From the NCBI GenBank assembly GCA_964434575.1, contig CAYSWB010000026.1, positions 1 to 16,174 of the forward strand: a stretch of DNA of 16,174 bases, given 5' to 3'. Made by a program: the position numbers and the translations under genes. Origin of the DNA: DAORHV01 sp964434575 (GTDB taxonomy: Bacteria > Patescibacteriota > Gracilibacteria > Peribacterales > Peribacteraceae). Below the pieces are notes generated by a model. The model searched no databases. It saw only the letters and a list, made by a program, of their open reading frames with translations, and was not told where the DNA came from. Numbering within the stretch: the stretch's first letter is position 1; every line of letters starts with the position of its first letter. This document shows positions 15,916 through 16,174 of this stretch, piece by piece.

Positions 15916-15997
15916 GGGGAAGCAGGGGAGTCAGGAGAAACAGGAGATTCAAGGGATTATGGGTTTCTCCTGACTCCTTTGACTCTCCTGCTTCCCC
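15916..15997. repeat. Large intergenic palindrome, copy B
   Basis: The inner stem is GGAGTCAGGAGAAAC (15927-15941) with GTTTCTCCTGACTCC (15963-15977), 15 bp perfect. The outer stem is GGGGAAGCAGG (15916-15926) with CCTGCTTCCCC (15987-15997), 11 bp perfect. A 9-nt bulge sits on the right arm, and the loop is 21 nt. The left arm and loop hold imperfect tandem copies of a purine-rich unit, and the bulge region can pair with the loop copy instead. It lies upstream of secG and ahead of the tRNA-like repeats, and shares CAGGGGAGTCAGG with copy A. Confidence 0.75.
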
Positions 15998-16011
15998 TGC
16001 GTTCTTCTTGA

Positions 16012-16174
16012 AAGGTGTAGTACGATCCAGCCCGAGGGCGCCTAGCTCAGCTGGCCCAGCCGCGGATGCGGCGTCATCAAGAGAAGGGGACGCGACGACG
16101 AAGGTGTAGTAGCATGCGTCCCGAGGGCGCCTAGCTCAGCTGGCCCAGCCGCGGATGCGGCGTCATCAAGAGAA
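16012..16174 (+). repeat. Two tandem 89-nt units, each beginning like a tRNA 5' half
   Basis: Bases 16031-16085 and 16120-16174 are identical over 55 nt. Each is preceded by the same 11-mer AAGGTGTAGTA and eight diverged bases. Within each unit GGGCGCCTAGCTCAGCTGG (from 16036 and 16125) reads like an acceptor strand, T8-A9 and the start of a D arm. It continues into hairpins GCTG/CAGC (16050-16060) and GCCGC-GGAT-GCGGC (16059-16072), not into an anticodon arm. Unit 1 contains no T-loop, so it is not a complete tRNA. A TAnnAT -10-like hexamer precedes each (TACGAT 16021-16026; TAGCAT 16110-16115). Unit 2 is cut by the window end. Confidence 0.6.

Noticed and set aside
16036..16110. Complete tRNA gene in unit 1
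   Set aside because: The D stem cannot pair as GCTC/GAGC, there is no 7-nt anticodon loop with T33, and there is no TTCRA T-loop before the next unit.
15916..16174. CRISPR array at the right end
   Set aside because: The palindrome is a single compound hairpin and the 89-nt units have no regular short repeats with unique spacers; no cas genes are present.

Overview
The window reads as part of a moderately GC-rich genome of a Candidate Phyla Radiation (Patescibacteria) bacterium, perhaps in the Peribacteria/Peregrinibacteria direction. That placement is an inference. It rests on a DHH phosphoesterase with an extra block between its motifs, a VirB6/TrbL-like membrane protein of the kind common in these genomes, a winged-helix regulator joined to a degraded nucleotidyltransferase fold, an orphan membrane-anchored solute-binding protein, very compact gene packing and almost no Shine-Dalgarno sequences. 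TGA is used as a stop (two adjacent genes end in TGA at 12023-12028), so the code is standard and not the TGA=Gly code of Gracilibacteria/Absconditabacteria.

Layout. Positions 1-54 are the 3' part of a tRNA-Pro(GGG). A plus-strand pair follows: DHH phosphoesterase (216-1580) and infB (1645-3891). Next come two minus-strand membrane genes transcribed together (7070 down to 3960): a multi-pass VirB6/TrbL-like protein and a partner of unknown function. An AT-rich divergent region (7071-7340) separates them from a winged-helix regulator (7341-7925). Then, on the plus strand: a strongly folding leader, rplS (8100-8558), a CsaB-type pyruvyl transferase (8604-9536), lepA (9575-11389), a large palindrome and a 2'-5' RNA ligase-like gene (11480-12025). 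The rest is on the minus strand: an unknown soluble protein (12733-12026), rplI (13256-12798), a family 5 solute-binding protein with an inserted Ig-like domain (15600-13366) and secG (15867-15649). The right end has a second large palindrome related to the first, then two copies of an 89-nt unit that begins like a tRNA 5' half.

How the genes work together. Much of the set serves protein synthesis and export: IF-2, L19, L9, EF4/LepA, tRNA-Pro and SecG. RNA turnover and RNA-end chemistry are covered by the DHH enzyme and the 2'-5' RNA ligase fold. The envelope is covered by the pyruvyl transferase, the solute-binding protein and the VirB6-like pair.

The most notable pattern is regulatory. At several genes a sigma70-type -10 hexamer lies only 6-9 nt before the start codon, which predicts leaderless or nearly leaderless mRNAs. 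The one strong Shine-Dalgarno sequence serves a possible 10-codon leader ORF whose stop overlaps the lepA start (ATGA). The last 55 bases of the window are identical to an internal block 89 nt upstream, which suggests either a real tandem array or an assembly-graph loop at a contig end.
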